DNA from: Nitrosotalea sp.
Lineage (GTDB): Archaea > Thermoproteota > Nitrososphaeria > Nitrososphaerales > Nitrosopumilaceae
Direction of reading: 5' to 3'
Length of the DNA: 64,000 nucleotides
Assembly (NCBI GenBank): GCA_023251795.1
Contig: JAHEYD010000004.1
Coordinates: forward strand, 38,634-102,633
Below the pieces are notes generated by a model. The model ran no database searches. It was not told where the DNA came from and saw only the letters and a program-made list of their open reading frames with translations. Each line of letters starts with the position of its first letter. Position 1 is the first letter of the stretch. Below are positions 7,278 through 15,680 of this stretch, piece after piece. A program made the translations under genes and the position numbers.

Positions 7278-8225
7278 ATGTCCTTAGAAGTACGTGATAT
7301 TCTTTACTCAAACTTTTCACGTAATGTAGGCAATCCCTATCAATCTCCAATACATAATCAAGGACAACTTAACAGATTTGTTTCTCTTAACAACGGGGTT
7401 AATGATTCTTGTTTTGTATCCACTTGTTTTTATCAAGGAAAAAGACCTGTTTTTGATGACCTTTTCCTTGAAACTGATTTTCTAAATATAGAACCTATGG
7501 CAAGAATAGGGCAATGGTATAATGAACACGGAATTGACTGGATACCTGTTTTTTCAGCTAATAGGGGATTTCATATTCATGGGCTTTTTGAACCTGAAAT
7601 AGTACAACAGCAAACAGTAAAAAAACTTGCTGACCAGATACTAAAGGATACTCGTAACGAAGGGGTTATAGATGCTCATGTAGTAGGGAATTTTAAATGT
7701 ATGGCAAGAATACCTAACACTAAACGATTAAATGGATTGTGGTGCATTCCTTTATCACAGGAAATGATATTAGATAATCCTCCTATCTCAACTATTTTTT
7801 CTTTAGCAAAATCACCACAGTCCATTTATTACAATATCAAAAAAAGACCTAAAATTACAGAGTTCGTGCAAGATGTCAAGGTTGAAGAACATATTACCCC
7901 GAAGCATAAATCACTCCCAAAGGAATCTTTTTTCCTTAAAGATGTTCTCCGACCTTGTGTTCATAATAAGCTCATTTCCCCTAATCCCTCACACTTAATA
8001 AGAATATCAGCAGTAATAGAAATGTTAAATCAATCAATACCAATTCCCCAGATTTTAGATTCGTTGGAATCATTGGAATGGATTGATTTTGACCGTACTT
8101 ATTCAAGGTATCAGGTAGAATCCATTGAAGAAAAATGGAAACAAGGAATAGCACATCCTATATCCAGAAAAAAAATAGGATGCACTAAAAAAACATCATG
8201 TATAAATTGTATTTTAAGAGGTTAA
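7278..8225 (+). CDS. Archaeo-eukaryotic primase (PriS-like)
   Basis: 315 residues. FLETDF (63-68) fits the acidic metal-binding motif of the AEP fold, and SANRGFHIHG (93-102) matches the SGGRGxHxHV motif of archaeal/eukaryotic primase small subunits. The C-terminus carries a Cys cluster (CTKKTSCINC) like the zinc or Fe-S segments of PriS/PriL fusions. It would make RNA or DNA primers for the element's PolB. No separate PriL gene was seen, so it may work alone or with host PriL. It is shorter than helicase-fused plasmid primases; the SF3 helicase is encoded separately at 33406. Confidence 0.7.
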   Translation: MSLEVRDILYSNFSRNVGNPYQSPIHNQGQLNRFVSLNNGVNDSCFVSTCFYQGKRPVFDDLFLETDFLNIEPMARIGQWYNEHGIDWIPVFSANRGFHIHGLFEPEIVQQQTVKKLADQILKDTRNEGVIDAHVVGNFKCMARIPNTKRLNGLWCIPLSQEMILDNPPISTIFSLAKSPQSIYYNIKKRPKITEFVQDVKVEEHITPKHKSLPKESFFLKDVLRPCVHNKLISPNPSHLIRISAVIEMLNQSIPIPQILDSLESLEWIDFDRTYSRYQVESIEEKWKQGIAHPISRKKIGCTKKTSCINCILRG

Positions 8226-8228
8226 GAA

Positions 8229-8369
8229 ATGAATAATAAACAATTTATTTTAATCGTTGTTTTACTTAGTCTTATTTCAGGTGTAATTGGATATAATATT
8301 AGTGGGTTTCAGATGGCTGTTTTCGGTATGATTAGTGTTCCTGCTCTTTTTTTGTATATAGGTGATTAA
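8229..8369 (+). CDS. Membrane protein, 46 aa
   Basis: Two closely spaced hydrophobic segments (FILIVVLLSLISGVIGY; MAVFGMISVPALFLYI). Starts 3 bases after the primase stop. Its end carries GGTGAT, the ribosome site for the next gene. Confidence 0.45.
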   Translation: MNNKQFILIVVLLSLISGVIGYNISGFQMAVFGMISVPALFLYIGD

Positions 8370-8370
8370 A

Positions 8371-8586
8371 ATGTATTCTTTTCCTTATATGCAAAGGATG
8401 TTTTTTTGGGTTATTGGTTGGTTATTTGGTTTTTCAATATATGTTATCGGATTATCTTATAGTATATTAAATATATTAATTAGCATAATTATGATTTTAT
8501 CAGGTTTCTTCATAGTATTAATATCAACTTACCAGATACTAACAATATCAGAAGAGTTAAATTTCAGATTATCAAATCATAGGTAA
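8371..8586 (+). CDS. Two-helix membrane protein, 71 aa
   Basis: ATG at 8371 chosen because GGTGA precedes it. Two hydrophobic segments (MFFWVIGWLFGFSIYVIGL; ILNILISIIMILSGFFIVL). Unknown function. Confidence 0.5.
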   Translation: MYSFPYMQRMFFWVIGWLFGFSIYVIGLSYSILNILISIIMILSGFFIVLISTYQILTISEELNFRLSNHR

Positions 8587-8589
8587 ATT

Positions 8590-8733
8590 ATGTTATCAGA
8601 AATAAAAATAAATCAATGGTTAGAAAGAATAGAAAGTAATATGCAGAGTCATAATATTACATTTATGGAATTACAAAATCTTATAACAGAAAAGAGAACA
8701 TTATTAAAAGTATTAGAAAAGGAGATTAACTAA
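8590..8733 (+). CDS. Hypothetical 47-aa helical protein
   Basis: Short charged helix (INQWLERIESNMQ; LITEKRTLLKVLEKEI), probable coiled coil. Its 3' end supplies AAGGAGA for the next gene. Confidence 0.4.
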   Translation: MLSEIKINQWLERIESNMQSHNITFMELQNLITEKRTLLKVLEKEIN

Positions 8734-8738
8734 AAATT

Positions 8739-8957
8739 ATGAAATTACTTCATACAACGATAGGGCATAAAGTATTAAAATGCCCAGAATGTAAAAGTGG
8801 AGAGTTGATAGTAAAATATTTTTGTGGCAATAATAATTGTCTTTTTTATAATATAAATTCATGCGATGATATTTGCGATGATATGATATTAGATAATAAT
8901 TGTAAAATAACAGGATTTATTTTACATTGTAATACATGTGGAGATGATTGGGCTTAA
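8739..8957 (+). CDS. Zinc-ribbon protein, 72 aa
   Basis: CPEC near residue 15 and CNTC near residue 67 form a ribbon, with additional Cys in the middle (CGNNNC, CDDIC). Ends immediately before the XPF-type nuclease gene, so it is likely co-translated with it. Binding target unknown. Confidence 0.5.
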   Translation: MKLLHTTIGHKVLKCPECKSGELIVKYFCGNNNCLFYNINSCDDICDDMILDNNCKITGFILHCNTCGDDWA

Positions 8958-9653
8958 ATGCAAATTCAAATAGATTCCTTAGAAGCATCGGATAATCCGC
9001 AAACAGTAACTGCTTTAAAAGATAACGGCAAAAATGAAATCATTATTAAACGATTAGAATGCGGTGATTATTTTTGTTCCCCTTGTCTTATTGAGCATAA
9101 AACCCTCGCCGATTATGTTAATTCAGTTAAAACAGGTAGGATATTTCAACAATGTCAGGATATGCTTTACTCACGTCAGCAGAATTTTGATTTAAAACTT
9201 TACATCTTTATTTCAGGTAATATAGCAGATATTTTTAATTTACCTCATGGTGCTCAAGCAGAACCTTTAATTGCAGCATGGGCATCCTTAAATAGACAAG
9301 GCGTCCCGACTATTTTCATCGGTAATCAATGGTTTTTTACAAAAGGAATGTTATATCTTTTTTCCAAGTATAATGATGGAAAAGAAAGAAAATATAATCC
9401 TGTAAGAGCACCGATAACTTCAAACGATTTAATTCTTAATAATTATCAGTCAATATCATGGATAACAAAAAGTAAAAACGGAACTGATATTATGGACGGC
9501 ATTGGAGAAATTACAGCTAAAAAATTAAAAGAGAAATTCCCTACTCCTAAAAAATTATACAACGCTACTATAACAGAACTTCAAGAAGTGGAAGGAATCG
9601 GTCAAAAAACAGCAACAGATTTAATAAGATTTTTCAACGGAGAAACAATATGA
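8958..9653 (+). CDS. XPF/Mus81-family (ERCC4) structure-specific nuclease
   Basis: 231 residues. The ERCC4 nuclease signature appears as CGDYFC...LIEHKTLADYVNSV (about 33-52), where the usual ERKxxxD is EHKxxxD. The C-terminus has two helix-hairpin-helix elements (MDGIGEITAKKLKEKF and VEGIGQKTATDLI). This is the domain order of archaeal XPF short forms, which are dimeric and cut 3' flaps and branched DNA and normally bind PCNA; here I see no C-terminal PIP box. Likely resolves replication or recombination intermediates. The His replacing Arg in the catalytic triplet is unusual. Confidence 0.75.
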   Translation: MQIQIDSLEASDNPQTVTALKDNGKNEIIIKRLECGDYFCSPCLIEHKTLADYVNSVKTGRIFQQCQDMLYSRQQNFDLKLYIFISGNIADIFNLPHGAQAEPLIAAWASLNRQGVPTIFIGNQWFFTKGMLYLFSKYNDGKERKYNPVRAPITSNDLILNNYQSISWITKSKNGTDIMDGIGEITAKKLKEKFPTPKKLYNATITELQEVEGIGQKTATDLIRFFNGETI

Positions 9654-9766
9654 ATACACAAAAAATAGAAAAATACTTTTTAGACAATATGCATCAAATA
9701 ACAATAGCAGCAATAGCAATATTATTATTAGGATGGATTTTTCTTGTTTACACAACAATTTATTAA
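9650..9766 (+). CDS. Single-helix membrane peptide, 38 aa
   Basis: ATGA overlap with the nuclease gene. One transmembrane segment (ITIAAIAILLLGWIFLVY). Its stop lies in an ATTAAACTTTAA string, the same box found at the five promoters, but here without a GAGGACA leader. Confidence 0.4.
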   Translation: MNTQKIEKYFLDNMHQITIAAIAILLLGWIFLVYTTIY

Positions 9767-9787
9767 ACTTTAAAAAATAGGAGAAAT

Positions 9788-10033
9788 ATGAGTAAGGCAT
9801 GGTGTATTTGGTGTGAATCAGGTAATGGTAGACCTAACGATGATTTTTTCTGGTTACATGAAGATTGTTTTTACAAAATTACTGACATAATGGATGATGT
9901 TAAGCAAGTTAAAAAAATGTTAGATGAACATAAATCTATTGATGAAATAGCTCGGTTTTTAGAAAGAGGGGAAGACTTTGTGAGAAAATGGAATAACACA
10001 TCTAAAATAATAAAAAGCTTTGCTAAAAAATAA
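9788..10033 (+). CDS. Small HTH-like zinc protein, 81 aa
   Basis: AWCIWCESG and HEDCF give three Cys and a His for a zinc site; the second half (MLDEHKSIDEIARFLERGEDFVRKW) looks like a helix-turn-helix. Good AGGAGAAAT ribosome site. Possible regulator; family not recognised. Confidence 0.5.
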   Translation: MSKAWCIWCESGNGRPNDDFFWLHEDCFYKITDIMDDVKQVKKMLDEHKSIDEIARFLERGEDFVRKWNNTSKIIKSFAKK

Positions 10034-10034
10034 T

Positions 10035-10089
10035 ATTAAACTTTAACAAACTTTAAATAACTAAAAATCAATAAACTAAATTGAGGACA
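10035..10089 (+). promoter_or_regulatory. Promoter module 2
   Basis: ATTAAACTTTAA at 10035-10046, TATA box TTTAAATA about 10052-10059, GAGGACA at 10083-10089, again 48 bp from first box to leader. A second ACTTTAAA copy precedes the TATA box. Drives the gene at 10097. Confidence 0.7.
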
Positions 10090-10096
10090 TATAATT

Positions 10097-10510
10097 ATGT
10101 TAGATACACGATGTTGGAATTGTGCTAAAAATATTGAAGTATGGGATGATGCAAAAGATTACCACCCAGATTTTGCTTATAAAGAATATCAAGGCAAAGG
10201 TATTTTCAAATGTCCTCGATGTAACGATATTCTTGATATAAGTGATAGTACATACATCATTAAAATATCAAGAGAATACGATGAAGAAGGAGAGTTATTT
10301 ACTAATTTCATAGAATATGACCATTCACTAAAAGATGGTAAGGATAGTTTTGAAGAAGATATGAATGAATATGATGTGTTTGACCATTTGCCTTTTGGTA
10401 AATATCTTCTTGAAGTTTATTGGTTATATTATCAATGTGGTGGATATGAGTATCCTAATGAATGGGATTTAGATTATGCTATTCTCATGGAAGAGGAAAC
10501 GAAAGAATGA
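10097..10510 (+). CDS. Acidic zinc-ribbon protein, 137 aa
   Basis: CWNC near residue 6 and CPRC near residue 39 form a zinc ribbon; the rest is strongly acidic (DGKDSFEEDMNEYD). Has its own promoter module. Could be a DNA mimic or a transcription adaptor; family unknown. Confidence 0.55.
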   Translation: MLDTRCWNCAKNIEVWDDAKDYHPDFAYKEYQGKGIFKCPRCNDILDISDSTYIIKISREYDEEGELFTNFIEYDHSLKDGKDSFEEDMNEYDVFDHLPFGKYLLEVYWLYYQCGGYEYPNEWDLDYAILMEEETKE

Positions 10511-10722
10511 CAGAAATTGACGGTAAACAAGAATTAGACGTACATTTTACACTTAATATGATGCATCCTGATTATAAAGGAATATTAGAGAGATTAGAGG
10601 CTCTTTGTACTATTCCGCATGGTGTAGTAGTATCATCATCTTTTACATCAAGAAGAGAATCTAATTCACCAAAAGAAAACCCAGAATTTGAAGCATTTTT
10701 AAGAGGACAGGAAGGACAATAA
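10507..10722 (+). CDS. Hypothetical 71-aa protein
   Basis: ATG at 10507 overlaps the TGA of the upstream gene. Soluble, Ser/Glu-rich; no domain recognised. Confidence 0.5.
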   Translation: MTEIDGKQELDVHFTLNMMHPDYKGILERLEALCTIPHGVVVSSSFTSRRESNSPKENPEFEAFLRGQEGQ

Positions 10723-10723
10723 C

Positions 10724-10999
10724 ATGAAAATACCGAATATTCTTTATTACTTTTTAATTGCATGGAGTACGATATTTCTTTTCGTAGCAGTATATTCAAA
10801 ATCATCTATTTATTTTTATGCTCATAATATATTTATTATATTTTGGATAATTATGATATTCTTAAGCAAAATAAATAATATGGATAAAATAAATAAACAC
10901 GAAATAGATAGAGCTAATAATTTAATTCAAAATCCTATAAGGCTTCCACATAGTAACATTTGTATAAATGATGAATTTCTCTTTTTATTGAGGTTATAA
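10724..10999 (+). CDS. Two-helix membrane protein, 91 aa
   Basis: Hydrophobic segments ILYYFLIAWSTIFLFVAVY and AHNIFIIFWIIMIFL, then a charged tail. Its stop overlaps the next ATG (TAATG). Confidence 0.5.
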   Translation: MKIPNILYYFLIAWSTIFLFVAVYSKSSIYFYAHNIFIIFWIIMIFLSKINNMDKINKHEIDRANNLIQNPIRLPHSNICINDEFLFLLRL

Positions 11000-11166
11000 T
11001 GGATTTTTCACTTCTTTTACAATCAATCGGGTTAGGATTTATGTTTGTTGGAATTATATACATTATCATAGTTCTTATTAGCATAATATCAACAAAATGG
11101 AAATTATGTTTTATGGCAATAGTTATTGGTATTTTAATATACCTTATACAAATAACGGGGAAATGA
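10999..11166 (+). CDS. Two-helix membrane protein, 55 aa
   Basis: Segments LGFMFVGIIYIIIVLISII and LCFMAIVIGILIYLIQI. ATGA overlap with the next gene. Confidence 0.45.
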   Translation: MDFSLLLQSIGLGFMFVGIIYIIIVLISIISTKWKLCFMAIVIGILIYLIQITGK

Positions 11167-11381
11167 ATATGGAAGTTAGAATAAAAGGGAAACCTGAATT
11201 TGTAAGAGCTATTTTAAATAAAAACGATATATTTTTACAATTAGAATCAGCTAATCTTATAACAAGTTCGTGGCTACCGTTTACACCAGATTTACGCCAA
11301 AAGCACATTATTGGTATGGTGAAAAAAACACATACTGGAATTATATTGATGAATGATTTTAAAATTAATGGTGAAAAATGA
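11163..11381 (+). CDS. Hypothetical 72-aa protein upstream of clamp loader
   Basis: Start set at 11163 (ATGA overlap), with ATG 11169 as the alternative. Beta-rich sequence (MEVRIKGKPEFVRAIL ... HIIGMVKKTHTGIILM). Overlaps the clamp-loader gene start (ATGATAG), so probably made with it. Family unknown. Confidence 0.45.
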   Translation: MNMEVRIKGKPEFVRAILNKNDIFLQLESANLITSSWLPFTPDLRQKHIIGMVKKTHTGIILMNDFKINGEK

Positions 11382-12391
11382 TAGAAATGTTATGGGTAGA
11401 TAAATATCAACCGCATTTTTTAGATGAAATCATTGGTCAAAAAGAGTTAGTTCAAGCATTTAAGCGATATGTAGAAATAGGATTTATACCTAATCTTACT
11501 TTAGGCGGAAGTCCTGGTGTTGGAAAAACACAAATAATAAAATGTTTTGCTCATGATTTGGAACTTATTGATTGGGATGAAAAAGGAGAAATGTATTCAT
11601 TACAAGCAGGACAATTTCATTTAATGAACGCATCTGATTCACGTGGTATTGATATGGTGAGAACCACGTTAAAAGGGCTTGCACAGCAACCGACAAACGG
11701 TATGCCTCGACTTATCGTTCTCGATGAAGGAGACGAAATAACAAAAGATGCACAAGCTGCGATGCGCGGTCTTATCCAGGAATGTTCCTCTAATACACGC
11801 TTTATACTTACAGGGAATTATCCAGAGGAATTTTTAGAAGCAATAAACTCAAGATGTCCTTTAAGAGTAGTCCCTCCTCTAACTAAAGATGATGCCATAG
11901 AGATGATAAAAAGGATTCAGGATAAGGAAAAATTCACTATTACTGATGATGCCATTAATCTTTTATTTTCATCGTGTAAAGGCGATATGAGGCTTTTAAT
12001 CAACCGTCTTCAAGATGCTCATATAGTTTCAAATGGTAATATCCAGAAAAATCATATTCCAGTGGTTGAAGTGGGATTGGAAGAAGTAAGAAAAATCATA
12101 GAAATAGCATTAACTAATTTTGAGCAGGCAAGAGAAATATTTATTGCATTATATCATACAAAAAAGGATACATCTCAAATACTGCAAAAACTCTATGAAG
12201 CATCCTATTTTGTACCACTTACACAAAATCCTGAAAACAATGAAATTATGCAAAGAAAATTAAGAGACCGTATCGCAGAAACAGATTTTCGTTTACAACA
12301 AGGAACAAACTCAATTATCCAGCTCGATGCTCTTTTAAATTATATCAGGTTACTAAAATTTATACCGTTGAAATGTGAAAAGGAGAAATAA
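11378..12391 (+). CDS. rfcS: Replication factor C small subunit
   Basis: 337 residues, the usual length. RFC boxes in order: WVDKYQPHFLDEIIGQ (box II), GGSPGVGKT Walker A (43-51), LIVLDEGDEIT (Walker B, DEAD-like box), ILTGNYPEEFLEAINSRC (sensor 1 and arginine-finger SRC). The family forms the pentameric loader that opens the sliding clamp on primed DNA. With the large subunit at 31948 and the clamp at 18347, the element has a full loading system. The large and small genes are 20 kb apart, unlike the adjacent host pair. Confidence 0.9.
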   Translation: MIEMLWVDKYQPHFLDEIIGQKELVQAFKRYVEIGFIPNLTLGGSPGVGKTQIIKCFAHDLELIDWDEKGEMYSLQAGQFHLMNASDSRGIDMVRTTLKGLAQQPTNGMPRLIVLDEGDEITKDAQAAMRGLIQECSSNTRFILTGNYPEEFLEAINSRCPLRVVPPLTKDDAIEMIKRIQDKEKFTITDDAINLLFSSCKGDMRLLINRLQDAHIVSNGNIQKNHIPVVEVGLEEVRKIIEIALTNFEQAREIFIALYHTKKDTSQILQKLYEASYFVPLTQNPENNEIMQRKLRDRIAETDFRLQQGTNSIIQLDALLNYIRLLKFIPLKCEKEK

Positions 12392-12589
12392 ATGTTAATA
12401 TTATTTTATTTTGGATTATTACTATTAAGCCCGTTTATTTTTATCGGACTAATTGCAGCACTAAAAGAAAACCGTAATTTATTAATAAATTTAGATTTAA
12501 ATTTATCTGGTGATAGATTAGTTATAGGATTATACGTATCAGGAATTATATTAATAGCATTTTCATTATCAGATTATTTCAAAGGATGA
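12392..12589 (+). CDS. Two-helix membrane protein, 65 aa
   Basis: Starts directly after the RFC stop. Segments ILFYFGLLLLSPFIFIGLIA and LVIGLYVSGIILIAFSLS. No function assigned. Confidence 0.5.
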   Translation: MLILFYFGLLLLSPFIFIGLIAALKENRNLLINLDLNLSGDRLVIGLYVSGIILIAFSLSDYFKG

Positions 12590-12595
12590 GTAAAT

Positions 12596-13462
12596 ATGAA
12601 TAGACCAAAATATCCACCTATAAAACATATACAAGCAACAGGACTACCTGAAGCTTATGCAAAGTTAGTGAAAGTTTGTTTGAATGAAGGAGCTATTAAA
12701 AAGAGATTTTATGGAAAACCTGTAAATACTCTTGATATAGTTTCACTGACAGAAATTCAAATGCCACTGTTAGAACCTATGCTTCATCCAGATTTTCCGA
12801 CAAAAGAACTTCATTTGAAAGAATATGAAAAACAATGGGAACGTGATTATGACTGGAAAAAACAGGGTTTTGAATATAATTATATGGACAGATTAATTAA
12901 ATATCCAGTAGTATCTACCGATAGTGAAGAAAAATACCAAAATTTGCATGGAAACTATTATAAAAAATCTGACCAATTTAGATTTATTAACCAACTCAAA
13001 GTAATTAGAGAAAACATATCTAAAAGAATAGAAAAGGGTGGAGAATGTTTAGTTTCAAATAGAGATGAAGCAATTACATGGATTCCTGATAGAGATATGT
13101 TTGTTTCAGAAGACCAACCTTGTCTCCAACGGTTGCAGTTTTTTATTTATGGATATCCAGAAAGATTACTACACCCTCATGAAGAACAATTAAAAGAAAA
13201 AGGGTACATTAAAACAGAACTTCCGAAGAAAGGTAAAGCAGAAGTTCATTGTATGTGGCGTTCAAGGGATTTATATTCAGCTTGGAACTCTAATATGATT
13301 GGATTAATTAAGATGTTAAATAAAGAAATATTTGAACCCAATAATCTTGAATTAATTAGAGTTGTAGATTTTTGTAATTCACTTCATATTTATGAATCGG
13401 ATTGGGAAGCTGCAAAGAATGTAAAGCAGATTGCTATTAATCCACAATTTCAGCAAGGATAA
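12596..13462 (+). CDS. Thymidylate synthase-like (ThyA superfamily) enzyme
   Basis: 288 residues. DQPCLQRLQFF carries the catalytic Cys (usual PPCH/PPC context), RSRDLYSAWNSNMIGLIKML matches the RSxD...PFN region, and VDFCNSLHIYES matches the D-x-HIY substrate motif. The Asn that recognises the pyrimidine ring is kept, which favours dUMP over dCMP; dCMP hydroxymethylases usually have Asp here. The arrangement resembles the divergent methanogen-type enzymes. It would make dTMP, or a 5-substituted pyrimidine, for element replication. Followed by a MazG-like gene, completing a nucleotide-metabolism pair. Confidence 0.7.
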   Translation: MNRPKYPPIKHIQATGLPEAYAKLVKVCLNEGAIKKRFYGKPVNTLDIVSLTEIQMPLLEPMLHPDFPTKELHLKEYEKQWERDYDWKKQGFEYNYMDRLIKYPVVSTDSEEKYQNLHGNYYKKSDQFRFINQLKVIRENISKRIEKGGECLVSNRDEAITWIPDRDMFVSEDQPCLQRLQFFIYGYPERLLHPHEEQLKEKGYIKTELPKKGKAEVHCMWRSRDLYSAWNSNMIGLIKMLNKEIFEPNNLELIRVVDFCNSLHIYESDWEAAKNVKQIAINPQFQQG

Positions 13463-13463
13463 T

Positions 13464-13784
13464 ATGAACGGAAATCAAATAGACAGAATGGTACATGATT
13501 TAAGAATGAAAGAACAATCAAACACCATAAACGGAAGGATGAATATAATAACATACAAATGGGGTAAAACAGTTCACTCTATTTTATATTCGATACGTTT
13601 CCCTGACCAAAAAAAAGCACATCAACAAAATGCAAAACTTGAATTAGGTGATACTCTTACAATGATAAACATACTTTGCCAAGAATTAGGATTTAATTTT
13701 GATGAAGTAAGGGAGCTTGGGCTATTACATACTTCAGAAAGATATGATGAATTTGAACAAAACAAATGGAAAAAAATAGAGTAA
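13464..13784 (+). CDS. MazG-like helical protein, probable nucleotide pyrophosphohydrolase
   Basis: 106 residues from ATG 13464, adjacent to the TS-like stop. NAKLELGDTLTMINILCQEL and the following helix resemble the ExxE/ELxD helices of MazG or dUTPase-like all-alpha NTP pyrophosphohydrolases; not all four acidic ligands are evident. Placement after a TS-like gene suggests dUTP or dNTP clean-up. Moderate to low certainty. Confidence 0.4.
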   Translation: MNGNQIDRMVHDLRMKEQSNTINGRMNIITYKWGKTVHSILYSIRFPDQKKAHQQNAKLELGDTLTMINILCQELGFNFDEVRELGLLHTSERYDEFEQNKWKKIE

Positions 13785-13786
13785 AT

Positions 13787-14584
13787 ATGGATAACCATTT
13801 CTCAGACTCTATACTTTCACCATCATTTATTAATCTTTATATTGACTGTCCGCATGCTGCTTTTTTACGGTATCATGAAAAACATCAGCCATATTTCATA
13901 GACGATACTTACATCAAGATAGGAAAATCAGGACATTCTATATTACAAAATTTTTACGGCAATATTAACCTTAATGCTCCAGATATTGAAAATGAGTTTA
14001 TGGAAAAAATGAAAATAACTGCATTTAAATATTGGGATAGGACTATTGATTCTCAGAAAAGAGATGATGTAGAACCTGCTTTTTTTAATTGGTTAAAATA
14101 TGAAATCCAGCGATATATGAACTATAAAAAACAAGGATGCTTAGATAGATTCATGCCGATAGCAGTAGAGCAAACTATGAAAGATTATCCAAATAAGATA
14201 ATGTCAATTATAGATAAAAGAGCTATGGGAGTGAGTGGAATCCAATACTGCATTGATTATAAATTTAATAAAAATTTACCTGCTCAGAGAAATTTTGAAG
14301 GGAGACTGGATAAAATCGATTTACCTTTTAAAATTCAGGCGGCTCTTAATGCTCAAGTTTTAAAAGCAAATGATATTAATATCGGTTCTTTTTTCTATCA
14401 ATTCGTGCGATACCCAGAAAAACTTCTGCAAGTTCCTTTAACATCATCTTTATTTGATGAAGTAAATCAAATTATAACAACTATAAGACAGGATACTGAA
14501 TTTAAGAAAAATCCCAAATCTTGCTTTATGTGCAACTTTAAAATGCACTGTCGGTTAGAATCAAGGAGTGTGCATTGTTTATGA
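13787..14584 (+). CDS. Cas4/RecB-family PD-(D/E)XK nuclease with Fe-S cysteines
   Basis: 265 residues. LSPSFINLYIDCPHAAFLRY near the start supplies the first Cys of a Cas4/AddB-type cluster; GVSGIQYCIDYKFNKN gives the D-x-K core; KIQAALNAQVLKA is motif QxxxY-like; and CFMCNFKMHC near the C-terminus supplies the other three Cys. Members are 5'-3' exonucleases or end-processing nucleases. No CRISPR locus is present, so a role in recombination-dependent replication or end resection is likely. ATG at 13787 preferred over 13766, which lies in the upstream gene. Confidence 0.75.
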   Translation: MDNHFSDSILSPSFINLYIDCPHAAFLRYHEKHQPYFIDDTYIKIGKSGHSILQNFYGNINLNAPDIENEFMEKMKITAFKYWDRTIDSQKRDDVEPAFFNWLKYEIQRYMNYKKQGCLDRFMPIAVEQTMKDYPNKIMSIIDKRAMGVSGIQYCIDYKFNKNLPAQRNFEGRLDKIDLPFKIQAALNAQVLKANDINIGSFFYQFVRYPEKLLQVPLTSSLFDEVNQIITTIRQDTEFKKNPKSCFMCNFKMHCRLESRSVHCL

Positions 14585-14781
14585 AAATAGAATGTCCATG
14601 TGGAGAATTCAATACAACTGATAAAAAAGATTTTCTTAACCATATAAAAAATTATCATGGATACTCTATGCTACATATTTCACCTCAGATAATATGTTGG
14701 GATTTAGATAATTTTACCGTAAAAGAGTTAATCAATGGGATTGAAGTAGAATTTAAAAGAGAAACGGAAGAAAAATTGTAA
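14581..14781 (+). CDS. C2H2-like zinc-finger protein, 66 aa
   Basis: ATGA overlap with the nuclease gene. IECPCGEF...FLNHIKNYHG gives a C-x-C-x11-H-x5-H finger at the N-terminus. Lies directly before the PolB N-terminal gene. Confidence 0.55.
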   Translation: MKIECPCGEFNTTDKKDFLNHIKNYHGYSMLHISPQIICWDLDNFTVKELINGIEVEFKRETEEKL

Positions 14782-14783
14782 AC

Positions 14784-15182
14784 ATGAACAAATACCATTT
14801 TATAAAATGTGAATATAAATTAGAATCGCAAGAACCTGTAATTTTCCTTATCGGTAGAAACAAGGATACTTTAGAGAAAAAGATATTCAGAGTAATTGGA
14901 TTTCAACCGAGATTCTACGTCCCAGAAAATGAGCCTGTACCACAATCATCTAAAATAATAGGGATAAAATCAGGATTTAAATCTATTTTTAATGAACCAT
15001 GCAAACAAATTACAGTTAAGATACCAAGTGATGTAAAAGAGTTAAGGGCTTACTTCAAAAAATCATTTCAAGCTGATATTCCTTTCACAAGATTATATTT
15101 GATAGAATCAGGAATCAGGACTTTTTTTGAAGTTCTTGATGATATGGACGAAATACATTTTTCTCAAGTAAAAGGTGAATAA
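14784..15182 (+). CDS. DNA polymerase B, detached N-terminal domain
   Basis: 132 residues matching the N-terminal domain of archaeal family B polymerases: IFLIGRNKDTLEKKIFRVIG, FQPRFYVP, then SFQADIPFTRLYLIESGI, which is the conserved segment just before the exonuclease domain. It stops there (SQVKGE), and the exonuclease-palm piece begins 10 kb away at 25190 with the DIE motif. This domain normally contacts template uracil and the exonuclease domain. The cut falls at a domain border, so assembly from separate chains is plausible. Confidence 0.75.
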   Translation: MNKYHFIKCEYKLESQEPVIFLIGRNKDTLEKKIFRVIGFQPRFYVPENEPVPQSSKIIGIKSGFKSIFNEPCKQITVKIPSDVKELRAYFKKSFQADIPFTRLYLIESGIRTFFEVLDDMDEIHFSQVKGE

Positions 15183-15184
15183 AA

Positions 15185-15373
15185 ATGGATGATGAAATAC
15201 TTAAAACACCAGAATGGGAAAATTATAAACGAATACGTGCTCCATATACCTGCTTACGTTGTGGTTCAAAAATAGGATTATCATTTATTGAGGGAAAACA
15301 CGATTGTAATAAGCCCATGTTTAACAAAAATGGTAATCATCTTAAAGACCCTATTGTTTATGAGGTGATATAA
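15185..15373 (+). CDS. Small zinc-finger protein, 62 aa
   Basis: YTCLRCGSKIGLSFIEGKHDC gives C-x2-C-x13-H-x-C, a likely zinc site. Ends right before the next ATG. Function unknown. Confidence 0.5.
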   Translation: MDDEILKTPEWENYKRIRAPYTCLRCGSKIGLSFIEGKHDCNKPMFNKNGNHLKDPIVYEVI

Positions 15374-15676
15374 ATGACCGAAATAAAAGAAATTGATATG
15401 GATAAATATTACGTTATTGAAAAATCAGATGCAGCAACTGAACTGTCTTTAACACAAAAACAATCATTGGTTGATATATTAACAACTATAAAATATGAAA
15501 GAGTGATGCACAACAAGCCAGAAAACAATTATCTCGTACTGAACATGGATAATGAAATTGATACTGAATATTTTTGGCGATGTATGAATTTTTATGTTCA
15601 TAAATTTAAAACAGTTAAAATTAAAGATATTGCCGTTGATTTGGTGAGTGCAATACTAAAAACTAAAAAGGAATGA
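15374..15676 (+). CDS. Hypothetical 100-aa protein
   Basis: Soluble alpha/beta sequence (MDKYYVIEKSDAATELS ... YLVLNMDNEIDTEYFW). Tight spacing to both neighbours. No recognised domain. Confidence 0.5.
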   Translation: MTEIKEIDMDKYYVIEKSDAATELSLTQKQSLVDILTTIKYERVMHNKPENNYLVLNMDNEIDTEYFWRCMNFYVHKFKTVKIKDIAVDLVSAILKTKKE

Positions 15677-15680
15677 TTTA

